A stretch of 64,000 nucleotides of DNA from Scatomorpha sp964367935 (GCA_964367935.1 CAYIYZ010000003.1:62001-126000), one strand, 5' to 3'; shown: positions 41,299 through 50,940, counted from the stretch's first letter. Program-made: numbers and translations. The notes: a model not told the origin generated them from the sequence alone.

Positions 41299-42789
41299 AT
41301 GAACTATTTGTTGGCTATCAGTCCCGTTTTAGTGGTGCTTATCGGTATACTTTTACTGAAGAAACCCGCCATGTATGTCTCGGCAGTCGCTATGGTATAT
41401 TCTATAATTATAGCGTACTTTTTCTTCGATGTTAGCATCGAGACCGCCACAGGTCAAACCACAGGCGGAGTAATTGAAGGAATTAAGATCGTACTTCTAC
41501 TGTTTGGCGCTTTCACCATCCTTACCATGATGACAGATACGGGTGCTATGGATAAGGTAAAGCAAGTGCTCGCAGGAATAACGGACGATCGCAGAGCACA
41601 GCTTATTATCATAGCATTGATGCTCGGCATATTCTTTGAGGGCGCAGCAGGCGCCGGTAGCCCTGCCGCTCTTGTCGGACCTTTCTTGGTCGGTCTCGGC
41701 TTCCCTGCTCCCATAGCCGCTACCGTTGCTCTTTTGGGTAATGCCACGCCTCCCTCTTGGGGCGGTGCGGGTGTAACGACCATTAACGGCAGTGCCGCTT
41801 TGGTCGAGGCAGGCTACGGTGACCTCATGGCTCACACTGCCGCTGTCAGCTTCTTTAACGGGCTTGCTGTTATGATAGTCCCCCTAATGATGATTTGGCT
41901 TGCATTCGGCACTAAGGGCTTCAAAGGCCTTTGGCCCTTCATCATATTCTCCGGCTTAATCACAGGCACATGTATGCTCGTATTCGCTAACTTCGTAGGG
42001 CCTGAGACTGTTTCCATGGGCACGGGTATAGTTTCCATATTGGCTTCAGTTGCATTCTTGAAGTTTGTCAAGCTGGACACACCGCAGGAATATAAGTACA
42101 TCCCCACAGGTGACGGGCCTAAGAGCGATTTACCGGCTCTTAAAGCATTTGCGCCCTACATAGCACTATGTGTGCTTCTGCCCGTTGTACGTCTAACAGT
42201 TCCTTGGAGCATCCTCACCATGTTCGGGTACACCGTTTGGGTCGCTACTGTAATATTCTTGAGCGCCTTTGTCGGCTCTCTATTCTTGGGCGTTAACATT
42301 ATAAAGTTCTTCCAGTATGCTTGGGCGGCGTTTAAGAAGGTTTTCCCTGCCTTGATTGCAATCTGCTCACTTTTGGTCGTTGCAAACCTCATGAAGGTAG
42401 GCGGTATGCTCGAACTGCTCGGCACAGGCCTTGCAGGCGTTGCAGGTCCCTTCTACCCTGCTGTTGCCGTTGCCGTCGGCTCACTCGGATCATTTATAAC
42501 AGGTACGGGGCTCGGCTCCAACGTCATGTGGGCGCCCATGCACCTTGATGCGGCACTCGCGCTAAACATGAACCCCGTTACCGTTTTTGCAGGACAAAAC
42601 GCAGGTGCCGCACTCGGTAACCTCATCTGTCCCAACAACGTCGTCGCAGCTTGCGCTACAGTTAATCTTCAGGGTAAGGAGAACGAAGTATACAGCCGAG
42701 TATTTAAGCCCTTCTTTATCATACTCGCTATTTACTTCGTCTTGGCGATGCTGTACACGCATGTTCTCATCCCGAACTTCGGTTTATAA
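41299..42789 (+). CDS. L-lactate permease (LldP family)
   Basis: A 496-residue integral membrane carrier with about 12 hydrophobic segments. LldP-type sequences include FEGAAGAGSPAALVGPFLVGLGFPAPIAATVALLGNATPPSWGGAG and GSLGSFITGTGLGSNVMWAPMHLDAALALNMNPVTVFAGQNAGAALGNLICPNNVVAA. It should co-transport lactate (or a related 2-hydroxyacid such as glycolate) with H+. AGGAGG lies 8 nt before the ATG. It is monocistronic; no lactate dehydrogenase is adjacent. Confidence 0.92.
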   Translation: MNYLLAISPVLVVLIGILLLKKPAMYVSAVAMVYSIIIAYFFFDVSIETATGQTTGGVIEGIKIVLLLFGAFTILTMMTDTGAMDKVKQVLAGITDDRRAQLIIIALMLGIFFEGAAGAGSPAALVGPFLVGLGFPAPIAATVALLGNATPPSWGGAGVTTINGSAALVEAGYGDLMAHTAAVSFFNGLAVMIVPLMMIWLAFGTKGFKGLWPFIIFSGLITGTCMLVFANFVGPETVSMGTGIVSILASVAFLKFVKLDTPQEYKYIPTGDGPKSDLPALKAFAPYIALCVLLPVVRLTVPWSILTMFGYTVWVATVIFLSAFVGSLFLGVNIIKFFQYAWAAFKKVFPALIAICSLLVVANLMKVGGMLELLGTGLAGVAGPFYPAVAVAVGSLGSFITGTGLGSNVMWAPMHLDAALALNMNPVTVFAGQNAGAALGNLICPNNVVAACATVNLQGKENEVYSRVFKPFFIILAIYFVLAMLYTHVLIPNFGL

Positions 42790-42803
42790 TTAAATTTACC
42801 CCC

Positions 42804-42853
42804 ATAAAAGTAAAATCTCCCGACGTGTACACGTCGGGAGATTTTACTTTTAT
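42804..42853. terminator. 50-bp perfect palindrome, bidirectional terminator
   Basis: The entire 50 nt is self-complementary around 42828/42829, with no loop unless the central ACGT opens. A/T-rich ends give a T-run on both strands. It separates the convergent permease and SLH/peptidase genes and overlaps the last base of the latter's stop codon. Confidence 0.9.
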
Positions 42854-44115
42854 TAACCGCCGGAGGCAAGTATGGAGAAGTGCATATAGTCAACAGCACT
42901 CGTCCAGCCCTCGCCGCCCCAGCCCCAACCGTACTTCGCAAAGATATCGACCACAGGACTGTCGGGGTCTATGCAGTAACGACTGTTACTGTTAAGGTAG
43001 CAGTACTGACCTACCATAGCGCCCGAAGCATAGTGCAAGTAATAGTTATGGTTCGGGTTTATGTCTATAGCCGCGCCCCATGAATGGCGCATAGTGTCCG
43101 TATAACGTGAGCCGCCCACCGCATATATCGGGAAACGCTCCTCTACCGGCAAATTGTATATGTCACTGAATATGCCCCTTACTTCTTCTTCAACGACCTT
43201 ATTAACCGTTATCCAGAACTCACGCTCATACCATGTATAACCATCTGAACGCAAATCCCAAACCTTAATTTGGAAAGTAACCATATACGGTTCCGCTTCC
43301 GCCGCACTCGAGAAATAGCTCTTATTCGGGTCGCCAAACAAGGCTATTTTCCTCTCCGCATCGGACATATTACGATACTGCCATGAGAAGGAGTCAACAG
43401 GATCAAAGTTAATCTCAACCTCACTCGCATAGCTGACTTCCACACGCTCAGACGGCCATGCTGTCGTCACAATAATTTTTGCCGCCTCAGCACGCGTTAA
43501 GTTTGTGTCACCGTTAAAACTACCCGTAGAGTCACCTGCAAGTATGCCCTTACCATAGGTCTGCTCCACCGCACTCAAGTACTGCAAATGAATACTGTCA
43601 TAGTCGCCTATGTAAAGCTCGGGGCTCTGTAGCTCCATCGCCGCCTCACCATACACGTTAAACACCAAGTTACGCAATAACTGCACCATCTCATAGCGTG
43701 TTATCGGTGCCTCCAAGGCCTCAAAGTTCAAGGACACTAAGTGCTGTTGATATGTGCCTTGAGCGTTACCGTCAAGACCGGTTTCCAATACACCCGCCTT
43801 ATTCAACACTTCCCAGTACGGCGCCGACCAGTGCACGGATGTATCCGTGCTCGTCGGGTATAATTCCGCTATCGTAGTAAGTAGCTTTAGAAACTCGCCA
43901 CGCTTTATCATAGCGTCGGGTTTAAATGTCCCATCACCGTACCCATTGATTATGCCATACTTCGCACAAGTCTGCACATAGTCATAATACCACTCACTAC
44001 TGTTAACATCAGAAAAACTAACATTCGTATTTACCGCATTCGCCGTTGGTGTTATGAGCGTCACTGTCATCAAAACCGCTAACAGCATCGCCCAAATTTT
44101 GCCATGTCTTCGCAT
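42853..44115 (-). CDS. SLH-anchored M15-type peptidase (D,D-carboxypeptidase/endopeptidase)
   Basis: A 420-residue secreted wall enzyme. The signal peptide is 1-27 (cleavage after NANA). SLH repeats cover about 32-230 (FSDVNSSEWYYDYVQTCAKYGIINGYGDGTFKP, GDTNLTRAEAAKIIVTTAWPSERV). The peptidase M15 domain fills the C-terminal 170 residues, with zinc motif HSWGAAIDINPNHN (HxxGxAxD) and a second His in DYMHFS. It probably cleaves peptidoglycan stem peptides while bound to the wall. It is the last gene of a run with cytidine deaminase and the solute-binding protein. Confidence 0.9.
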   Translation of the reverse strand: MRRHGKIWAMLLAVLMTVTLITPTANAVNTNVSFSDVNSSEWYYDYVQTCAKYGIINGYGDGTFKPDAMIKRGEFLKLLTTIAELYPTSTDTSVHWSAPYWEVLNKAGVLETGLDGNAQGTYQQHLVSLNFEALEAPITRYEMVQLLRNLVFNVYGEAAMELQSPELYIGDYDSIHLQYLSAVEQTYGKGILAGDSTGSFNGDTNLTRAEAAKIIVTTAWPSERVEVSYASEVEINFDPVDSFSWQYRNMSDAERKIALFGDPNKSYFSSAAEAEPYMVTFQIKVWDLRSDGYTWYEREFWITVNKVVEEEVRGIFSDIYNLPVEERFPIYAVGGSRYTDTMRHSWGAAIDINPNHNYYLHYASGAMVGQYCYLNSNSRYCIDPDSPVVDIFAKYGWGWGGEGWTSAVDYMHFSILASGG

Positions 44116-44136
44116 TATATCTTTTCCCCTCGTTAT

Positions 44137-44517
44137 TTAGTAATCAAACGCATGTGGCATAAGCTCACTCAGCTTATAGCTCACATACCGTCCGCCACGC
44201 TTTGCGCATAGCACCTCCATCTCTCGTGAAAACTCCGAAAGAAACTGCCTGCACGCTCCGCAGGGCATACAGTACCCCTCGCTGTCAGCCCACACTGCTA
44301 TGCGCTTAAAATCCTTGCGTCCCTCACTAATCGCCTTACACGCCGCTGTGCGCTCTGCACAGATAGTACTGCCCAAAGCCGCATTCTCAACATTGCAACC
44401 TGTGAATATCTCGCCATTCTCACATTCCAAAGCCGCGCCCACCGCAAACCGTGAATAGGGTACATACGCATTCTCAGCCGCCTTTTGAGCCAGTTCCATC
44501 AATTCCCTGTCTACCAT
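44137..44517 (-). CDS. cdd: Cytidine deaminase
   Basis: A 126-residue homotetramer-type zinc enzyme deaminating cytidine and deoxycytidine (pyrimidine salvage). Catalytic motif C53-A-E55 and zinc ligands C86 and C89 (PCGACRQ) are complete; the N-terminus AYVPYSRFAVGAAL is typical. The start at 44517 has AAGGAGG 8 nt upstream; a longer frame from 44544 is unnecessary. Confidence 0.95.
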   Translation of the reverse strand: MVDRELMELAQKAAENAYVPYSRFAVGAALECENGEIFTGCNVENAALGSTICAERTAACKAISEGRKDFKRIAVWADSEGYCMPCGACRQFLSEFSREMEVLCAKRGGRYVSYKLSELMPHAFDY

Positions 44518-44546
44518 TTTTTCGACCTCCTTCACTTTACTCACCT

Positions 44547-46136
44547 CTAACCTACATTGAATTTCCAGTTTTCTATGCCGTAAAACACATTGCTTTGACT
44601 CGGCATCAGCCCCGATAACACATTCCTATGTGTTATCACCTCTCGACGCTCAAATAACACCGGAATTATCGGCGCCGTATCCGCTATATAATCGAACATC
44701 ATTGACGCATTCTGTTCGAGTAGCTCCTCGTCCGACGCTAAATACGCCAATATTAGCGTCTCATAGCCCGGATCGTCTATCTCTCCGTAATTCAAACTGC
44801 CGCCCTCACGCAACAATTTCGAAAGATCAAAGTCCGGTGTCAACATTACCTCGCCATAGTATATGTCATACTCGCCCTCCGCCAAGGCCAAAATGTACTC
44901 ATCCCAAGATAATTCACGCAAAGTAACCGTTATGCCTATGCTATCAAGCGCCTCAACAAACTGTCGTGCTATATCACCCTTGCCACCACTGTCGCTCGAC
45001 ACTATCATGTCAAGCTCAATTTCCATCGGTATGCCCGTAACCATATACTCAAGCTTACCGTCATTGTCATAGTCCTGTACGCCCGAGTTTCTCAAAATCG
45101 ATTCGCAGCGCTCTAAGTCAAAACCTATCTCCGCAGCTATATCTTCATTGTACAAGACATGATTCGGCGCTATCGGTAATGCCGCAGGTGATGCCGCACC
45201 ATTCATTACCTCATTCGCCGCATAGTCCCTGTCCAAAGCAAGCTGTAAGGCATAACGATACGATGCGTTCATCTGAAACGAAGTAGCCTTATCTTCCGTC
45301 AGATTAAAACCAATAAAGTGCATATTAGTAGTCATATAGTAGCGTATCTCACTACCACCGCCGTAGCCAAGGTTCGCACCACCGGATGCGTCGTTTACCA
45401 CCAAATCTATCTCGCCGTTTCTATAGCCCGACAACTTATCTTCAACACTATCGTACGACTCCGTGCCCACTTTGTCTATAGGTAAATCATAGGGGTAGTA
45501 GGGCGAGGCTATTAAATCGCCGCCCTCCTCTGTGTCAAACATATAAGGCCCCGTCCCTACAGGCTTATGCTCTCCTATAGACCCATTTTGTATTATGGGG
45601 ATAGTGAGTAAATAAGGTAACTGCATATTCGGTTCACTCAAAGTTACTGCAAAAGTATAGTCGCCCGTACTGCCCGCTCCCCAAAATTTCGACATACGCT
45701 GACCGTAACGCGTCGAGTTCATTGCCCTCTGTATGGAATACGACACGTCCTCTGCCATTAAAGGCTCTCCGTCGTGCATGATAATATCATCGGCTATAGT
45801 GAAGTACCAGTACATGCCGTCCTGCGTATCCGCTGCCGTTATTATCCGTGACGTGAGATTAAAGTCATCATCCAACTCATATATGTTCTCATACACAAGC
45901 TGTGCCACTACCCTATTGTCCACATTCACCGTCACATAGGGATTATAGCCTAATTCATCGTCTCCGTTTAGCGCAAAGGTGTCAGTGCTATCAAAACTTG
46001 TCCCCAACTCCACGCCTGCCAAGGTGCCCTCAACGTACTGCTCACGCTCTTGCTCTTCCTCCTGCGCTCCGCAAGCTGTCATTGCCAGTATGCTTATCAC
46101 ACACAGCATCACCACAATTTTCTTATATCTTTTTAT
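44547..46136 (-). CDS. Solute-binding lipoprotein of ABC type (SBP_bac_5), likely AUA start
   Basis: A 529-residue extracytoplasmic binding protein of the oligopeptide/nickel family. It has the pattern LTSRIITAADTQDGMYWYFTIADDIIMHDGEPLMAEDVSYSIQRAM and a lipobox LAMTAC. With the AUA codon at 46136 as start, the n-region is KRYKK, giving a normal lipoprotein signal. The canonical alternatives (GTG 46115 or ATG 46109) would lack positive charges and a ribosome-binding site. GGCGGTG lies 6 nt before the AUA. No permease or ATPase genes are adjacent, so it is an orphan receptor here. Confidence 0.87.
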   Translation of the reverse strand: MKRYKKIVVMLCVISILAMTACGAQEEEQEREQYVEGTLAGVELGTSFDSTDTFALNGDDELGYNPYVTVNVDNRVVAQLVYENIYELDDDFNLTSRIITAADTQDGMYWYFTIADDIIMHDGEPLMAEDVSYSIQRAMNSTRYGQRMSKFWGAGSTGDYTFAVTLSEPNMQLPYLLTIPIIQNGSIGEHKPVGTGPYMFDTEEGGDLIASPYYPYDLPIDKVGTESYDSVEDKLSGYRNGEIDLVVNDASGGANLGYGGGSEIRYYMTTNMHFIGFNLTEDKATSFQMNASYRYALQLALDRDYAANEVMNGAASPAALPIAPNHVLYNEDIAAEIGFDLERCESILRNSGVQDYDNDGKLEYMVTGIPMEIELDMIVSSDSGGKGDIARQFVEALDSIGITVTLRELSWDEYILALAEGEYDIYYGEVMLTPDFDLSKLLREGGSLNYGEIDDPGYETLILAYLASDEELLEQNASMMFDYIADTAPIIPVLFERREVITHRNVLSGLMPSQSNVFYGIENWKFNVG

Positions 46137-46164
46137 CGTTTACACCGCCCTCAGTAACTTTTCG

Positions 46165-46776
46165 TTAATTGGGGTTTACCCCTATTTCATCTATCCACAC
46201 ATAACTGTCCACGCCGGGATTTATAGGCTTTTGATAAACCTTGTCTTGGTAGAAAAGTATATTGCCCGTAGACGAATTAATCGAGAACTTAAAGTCCGTT
46301 TCTATCGCCGCCGCAGACTCAGGCTCACCTATGAAATAGTAAGACCTTCCGGGTTCCCAACCCGTGTCTGTAGAACCATCCCCCGTATTCGATGACAGTA
46401 TAAACCCAAGACTCTCCGTTAAGTTCGCCTCAAACTCATGCTCTGCATTATTCTCCGAATTGCCTGCCGTAGCCATATTATACGTCGTATCAACATATAT
46501 ACGTCCCAATATTTCCTCTGTCACCAAGCCTACATCGTCCGTCTCCCACACGAAAAATATATCTGTATCGGGCGGCACATCATTACTCGGATCCGCTATA
46601 GCCACCGATGCCGCTCGCATCATATTCGTTGCAATCTGAAGATCGTTAGACCGCCTCGCACTCTCCACATACTGCATGTACCTCGGAGCAAGTACCGCCG
46701 CAAGCACCGCAATTATCGCCACTACTATGATAAGCTCCACAAGTGTAAATCCCTTATTGCCTTGGTTTTTCACCAT
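46165..46776 (-). CDS. Type IV pilin-like protein (prepilin N-terminus), paralogue 1
   Basis: A 203-residue exported pseudopilin-like protein. The class III signal NKGFTLVELIIVVAIIAVLAAVLAP has the GF|TLVE prepilin peptidase site (residues 8-9), Glu+5 and a hydrophobic helix. The globular domain that follows is acidic. It ends WIDEIGVNPN. The first 45 residues are nearly identical to those of the pilin-like gene at 51219. The start ATG at 46776 has GGGAG 7 nt upstream. No prepilin peptidase, ATPase or secretin gene is in the window. Confidence 0.85.
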   Translation of the reverse strand: MVKNQGNKGFTLVELIIVVAIIAVLAAVLAPRYMQYVESARRSNDLQIATNMMRAASVAIADPSNDVPPDTDIFFVWETDDVGLVTEEILGRIYVDTTYNMATAGNSENNAEHEFEANLTESLGFILSSNTGDGSTDTGWEPGRSYYFIGEPESAAAIETDFKFSINSSTGNILFYQDKVYQKPINPGVDSYVWIDEIGVNPN

Positions 46777-46806
46777 TACCAGCTCCCACACAATTATAAT
46801 AAATAA

Positions 46807-47604
46807 TTATAACACAATAAATGCCGCTTGTGTACCCCTCGCACCGCCCTTAGCGCCCCTATGCGACCAGTATTTTTCATCTAAACACATCGTGCATTCC
46901 TCAGACTGCTCTATATGTTGCGCACTCAGTCCTAAATCCAAGAGTCGCCTCACATTAGCCCCTTTTATATCTACCATATATTTCTTGCGCGATTTATCAT
47001 ATACATAAAATTCCTTGCCACTCTCGCCCAACCATTTATCCACAGCCTCAGGCACATCTGCTTCTGTCTCAAAACAGCATTGCGATATGGACGGACCTAT
47101 GGCCGCCCTTATATGTTCTGGCTGTGCACCCAGGCTTTGCATAGCCGCTACCGTCGCACCTACCATGTCCGACACCGAACCTCTCCATCCGCAATGCGCA
47201 GCCGCTGCCACACGTGCCAAAGGCTCATACATGAGTATAGGCACACAGTCTGCCGTAAAGCAAAATACAGTCAAACCCTCTGCATTCGTCACCACAGCGT
47301 CCGAGTCTTCAGGCACCCTGTCACCCGGTGCACCAGACTCCTCGTGCGTCACTATGCGCACAGCATTGCCGTGTACCTGCCGTGTATAACCTGCATGATA
47401 CACATCTATGCCCACAGTCTCGCCCAATATCCTATAATTCTCATGCACCCTCGCCGCCTCATCACCGCTCGAAAACGATAAATTCAGCGACGCATACGCA
47501 CCCTCACTAACTCCGCCGTAGCGTGTGGTGAAGCCGTGCACCGCATCTATATTGTCAGCTCGCATATACATAAGCTCACCAACCCTTATTTCACGAAATC
47601 CCAT
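46807..47604 (-). CDS. pgeF: Peptidoglycan editing factor PgeF (laccase-domain, DUF152)
   Basis: A 265-residue cytoplasmic protein of the multicopper-laccase-domain (YfiH/YlmD) family: GFTTRYGGVSEGAYASLNLSFSSGD, TADCVPILMYEP, VAAAAHCGWRGSV and AIGPSISQCCFE, which carry the metal ligands (His and two Cys). In other bacteria PgeF removes misincorporated residues from muropeptide precursors. Its ATG follows the secA stop directly (TAAATG), so it is translationally coupled to secA. Confidence 0.9.
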   Translation of the reverse strand: MGFREIRVGELMYMRADNIDAVHGFTTRYGGVSEGAYASLNLSFSSGDEAARVHENYRILGETVGIDVYHAGYTRQVHGNAVRIVTHEESGAPGDRVPEDSDAVVTNAEGLTVFCFTADCVPILMYEPLARVAAAAHCGWRGSVSDMVGATVAAMQSLGAQPEHIRAAIGPSISQCCFETEADVPEAVDKWLGESGKEFYVYDKSRKKYMVDIKGANVRRLLDLGLSAQHIEQSEECTMCLDEKYWSHRGAKGGARGTQAAFIVL

Positions 47605-50349
47605 TTAACTGTCCTTTCCGCAGCAATCCTTATACTTCATCGGCAGACCGTTCTGACGCTTCTTCCCACAAGGGCAGGGCTCATTGCGCCCTATCTTCTT
47701 CTCACGTCGCTCCGGTTGCTTCTTCTGCACCGTGCCGCCGACATTCGCCGCCGCATTCTGTGCGACACTCTTTCTCTGTAAACTCTCCTCTTTTCGTACC
47801 TGCGCTATGAACATGCGCTTTACCGTCTCTGTTCTTATGCCCTCTATCATAGCGTCGAACATTTCAAAGCCCTCCTGCTTATACGCATCTATAGGCTTCT
47901 TATTTCCGAAACTGCGTAGACCTATGCCGCGTCGCAGTTCACTCATCGCATCTATATGCTCCATCCAATACTCATCTACAACACGTAGCATAACAACTCG
48001 TTCAAGCTCACGCATAGTCTGCACACCGTTCGGCATAGTGCCCAACTCACGCTCCTTAGCCTCATACGCCTCAGTCGCACGTGTATGCATATAGTCTTCC
48101 AACTCATCTTCACTCATAGCCTCAAGCTCTGAGGGCATTAGCTTAACTCCACGCAAAAACAATGGCGCAAAAGGCGCAAGGCGCTCTGCCATCGGCAGAC
48201 CCGTCGTGCCCTGTAATTCGCCGCTTATATACTCGTCTATCATTCTGCCCACAGAGTCCTTTACATCATCGCCGTTTAGCACCTTGCGACGCTCACTATA
48301 TATATTCGTCCTCTGTATATTCATTACATCGTCATACTCTAAGACGCTCTTTCGTACTTGGAAGTTCCTACTCTCCACCGTCTTCTGCGCCTGCTCTATA
48401 GCATTCGTGAGCATCTTATGGTCAAGAGGTGTATCCTCGTCCATGCCCAAGTTCTCCATGAGTCCCATTACACGCTCCGAGCCGAACAGACGCATTACAT
48501 CGTCCGTCATCGCAAGATAAAAACGGCTTTCGCCCTTATCACCCTGACGCCCCGCACGTCCTCTAAGCTGATTGTCTATACGACGTGACTCGTGGCGTTC
48601 CGTGCCTAAAATGAACAGGCCGCCTACCTCACGCACTCGCTCAGCCTCCACATCAACCTCTGCCTTATAGTGCGCCATGCGCTCCTTGAACATCGCACGA
48701 GCCTCGTTTATCTCCTCGTCTTCCGTCTCCGCAAAGCCTGTCGCCTCCGCTATGAGTTCCTCCGTATAGCCATTCTTGCGCATATCCTTCTTAGACAAAT
48801 ATTCCGCATTACCGCCGAGCATTATATCCGTGCCTCGACCTGCCATATTTGTCGCTATAGTAACAGCGCCGTACTTACCCGCCTGTGCTACTATCTCTGC
48901 CTCACGCTCATGGTGCTTCGCATTGAGCACATTATGCGGCACACCCCTCTTTTTTAAAAGTGCCGCTAACTCCTCACTCTTTTCTATGGACACAGTACCC
49001 ACAAGTATAGGTTGACCCTTTGCATGGCACTCGGCTATGCACTCCACTATTGCTCTATTCTTGCCCTTCTCATTCTTGAACACCACATCAGCGTGATCTT
49101 TTCTCGCTATGGGCTTATTTGTCGGGATCTCCACTATATCAAGCTTATATATAGCCGCAAACTCCTCTGCCTCCGTCTGTGCCGTTCCCGTCATACCGGA
49201 CAGCTTCTCATACAGCCTGAAGTAGTTCTGATACGTTATCGTCGCCAAAGTCTTATTCTCTCGGCGTACATCCACTCGCTCTTTCGCCTCTATTGCCTGA
49301 TGCAGTCCCTCCGAATAACGCCTACCAAGCATTATACGTCCCGTGAACTCATCGACTATCAGTACCTCGCCGTCCTTTACCACATAGTCTATGTCATTTT
49401 TCATGACGCCATGTGCCTTTACCGCCTGATTGATATGGTGCACAAGCGTCGAGTTTTCAAGATCAGCTAAGTTTTCCAGTCCGAAAAAGCGCTCAGCCGC
49501 CTGCGTACCGCGCATGGTGAGAGACGCACTGCGCCCCTTCTCATCAACGACGTAGTCATAGTCAACATCTTCAGCTTCCTCCGCCTTGTCATCTGTCGAT
49601 ATCACCACATGCTTACGCAAACTGCGCACAAAGTCGTCAGCCTTACGGTACAAGTCCGTCGACGCATCGCCCTGCCCCGAAATGATGAGCGGTGTGCGTG
49701 CCTCGTCTATCAAAATTGAGTCTATCTCGTCGACTATCGCAAAATGATGTTGCCTCTGTACCATATGTGCCTTGTAGATCGCCATATTGTCACGCAGATA
49801 GTCAAAGCCCATCTCATTATTCGTACCGTAAGTTATATCCGCTGCATAAGACACACGCCTCTGCTCTGGCGTAAGTCCGTGTACTATAAGTCCCACACTT
49901 AAACCCAAAAAGCGGTGCACTTTGCCCATCCACTCACTATCTCGCCTCGCCAGATAGTCATTGACTGTAACTATGTGTACACCCTCGCCTGTCAGCGCAT
50001 TCAAGTACGCAGGAAGAACAGACACCAAGGTCTTTCCCTCACCCGTCTTCATCTCCGCTATGCGGCCCTGATGCAAAACCACGCCGCCTATGAGCTGTAC
50101 CCTAAACGGCTTCATGCCCAACACTCGCCACGCAGCCTCACGTGCCGTAGCAAACGCTTCCGGCAACACATCATCAGTATTCTCACCTGCCGCCAAACGC
50201 TCACGAAGCTTCTCCGTCATGCCCTTTAGCTCATCATCGCTCATCGCCGTGAACTTTGCATCCAGCGCCTCTATTTTATCCACTATAGGGTTTAACCTCT
50301 TCAACTCCCTATCGCTATATGACCCAAACAATTTATCCATTATTCCCAT
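47605..50349 (-). CDS. secA: Preprotein translocase ATPase SecA
   Basis: A 914-residue motor of Sec-dependent protein export. N-terminal MGIMDKLFGSYSDRELKRLNPIVDKI, DEAD motor (GRIAEMKTGEGKT, VDEIDSILIDEARTPLIISG), ATP-binding second motor with VGTVSIEKSEELAALL, and GGLFILGTERHESRRIDNQLRGRAGRQGD. The last residues carry the zinc/SEC-C motif (RNEPCPCGKKRQNG..CC). The start is the ATG at 50349, with GGAGGAG 8 nt upstream; the long upstream frame has no ribosome-binding site. The C-terminal Cys pattern is longer than usual (see findings). Confidence 0.96.
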   Translation of the reverse strand: MGIMDKLFGSYSDRELKRLNPIVDKIEALDAKFTAMSDDELKGMTEKLRERLAAGENTDDVLPEAFATAREAAWRVLGMKPFRVQLIGGVVLHQGRIAEMKTGEGKTLVSVLPAYLNALTGEGVHIVTVNDYLARRDSEWMGKVHRFLGLSVGLIVHGLTPEQRRVSYAADITYGTNNEMGFDYLRDNMAIYKAHMVQRQHHFAIVDEIDSILIDEARTPLIISGQGDASTDLYRKADDFVRSLRKHVVISTDDKAEEAEDVDYDYVVDEKGRSASLTMRGTQAAERFFGLENLADLENSTLVHHINQAVKAHGVMKNDIDYVVKDGEVLIVDEFTGRIMLGRRYSEGLHQAIEAKERVDVRRENKTLATITYQNYFRLYEKLSGMTGTAQTEAEEFAAIYKLDIVEIPTNKPIARKDHADVVFKNEKGKNRAIVECIAECHAKGQPILVGTVSIEKSEELAALLKKRGVPHNVLNAKHHEREAEIVAQAGKYGAVTIATNMAGRGTDIMLGGNAEYLSKKDMRKNGYTEELIAEATGFAETEDEEINEARAMFKERMAHYKAEVDVEAERVREVGGLFILGTERHESRRIDNQLRGRAGRQGDKGESRFYLAMTDDVMRLFGSERVMGLMENLGMDEDTPLDHKMLTNAIEQAQKTVESRNFQVRKSVLEYDDVMNIQRTNIYSERRKVLNGDDVKDSVGRMIDEYISGELQGTTGLPMAERLAPFAPLFLRGVKLMPSELEAMSEDELEDYMHTRATEAYEAKERELGTMPNGVQTMRELERVVMLRVVDEYWMEHIDAMSELRRGIGLRSFGNKKPIDAYKQEGFEMFDAMIEGIRTETVKRMFIAQVRKEESLQRKSVAQNAAANVGGTVQKKQPERREKKIGRNEPCPCGKKRQNGLPMKYKDCCGKDS

Positions 50350-50467
50350 GCTCTTAACTCCTCCTCGTATCTCCCTTAAGAAAAGACATTCTATCACATA
50401 ATTGTGAACAAAAAAAGCTTTTCTACACACTAAAATGCACCAAAATCTAATATTTAGCAATTTTAAT

Positions 50468-50496
50468 TTGTATTATTGAGATTTTTGCTGTACAAT
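50468..50496 (+). promoter_or_regulatory. Promoter of the Smr-domain gene
   Basis: TTGTAT, 17-nt spacer, TACAAT, 31 nt before the start codon. Confidence 0.65.
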
Positions 50497-50527
50497 TGTC
50501 CCTATCTTACTGTTGAGGTGCGTATTT

Positions 50528-50878
50528 ATGGCGAAAAGTTATTACAAAGAAGTTGATATAAAATCTGACCTTCCCGACTCCTCACTCGCCGTACGACGTG
50601 TTACACACGCTATTCGTAGTGGTGCGGAATTAGGTGCGGCCGCCGTAAAAATCATTCACGGTTACGGCTCTACCGGTAAGGGCGGTAAAATCCGCACGGA
50701 AACTCGTAGATACTTAGACGAACAAAAAAGAAAGAAGCTAATACGTGACTACATACCGGGCGAACGCTTCTCCATTTTCGACGAGGCGACTCGTGCTGCC
50801 TTCCTACATTGCGAAGACCTGCGTTCTGACCGCGATCTCGACCGTTCCAATAATGGTGTCACTATTGTAATTCTCTGA
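50528..50878 (+). CDS. Small MutS-related (Smr) domain protein
   Basis: A 116-residue protein with an Smr core: SSLAVRRVTHAIRSGAELGAAAVKIIHGYGSTGKGGKIRTETRRYLDEQKRKK. The HGYGSTGKGG loop corresponds to the HGxGxGxLR loop of Smr nickases. The domain is short and not fused to MutS2. It may act in RNA or DNA processing; the activity is inferred. It lies divergent to secA with its own promoter, and the tRNA-Gly gene follows 62 nt later. Confidence 0.88.
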   Translation: MAKSYYKEVDIKSDLPDSSLAVRRVTHAIRSGAELGAAAVKIIHGYGSTGKGGKIRTETRRYLDEQKRKKLIRDYIPGERFSIFDEATRAAFLHCEDLRSDRDLDRSNNGVTIVIL

Positions 50879-50940
50879 TATTTGTACTTGACACAGCTTC
50901 TCCGCATATGCTATACTATCATGCGGACGTTATATTATAA

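Noticed and set aside
46116..46142. A frameshift as an explanation for the missing lipoprotein n-region
   Set aside because: Not needed: the same frame supplies KRYKK if translation starts at AUA.
50350..50460. 37-residue N-terminal extension of SecA
   Set aside because: No homology to SecA and no binding site; the perfect site at the ATG 50349 decides.
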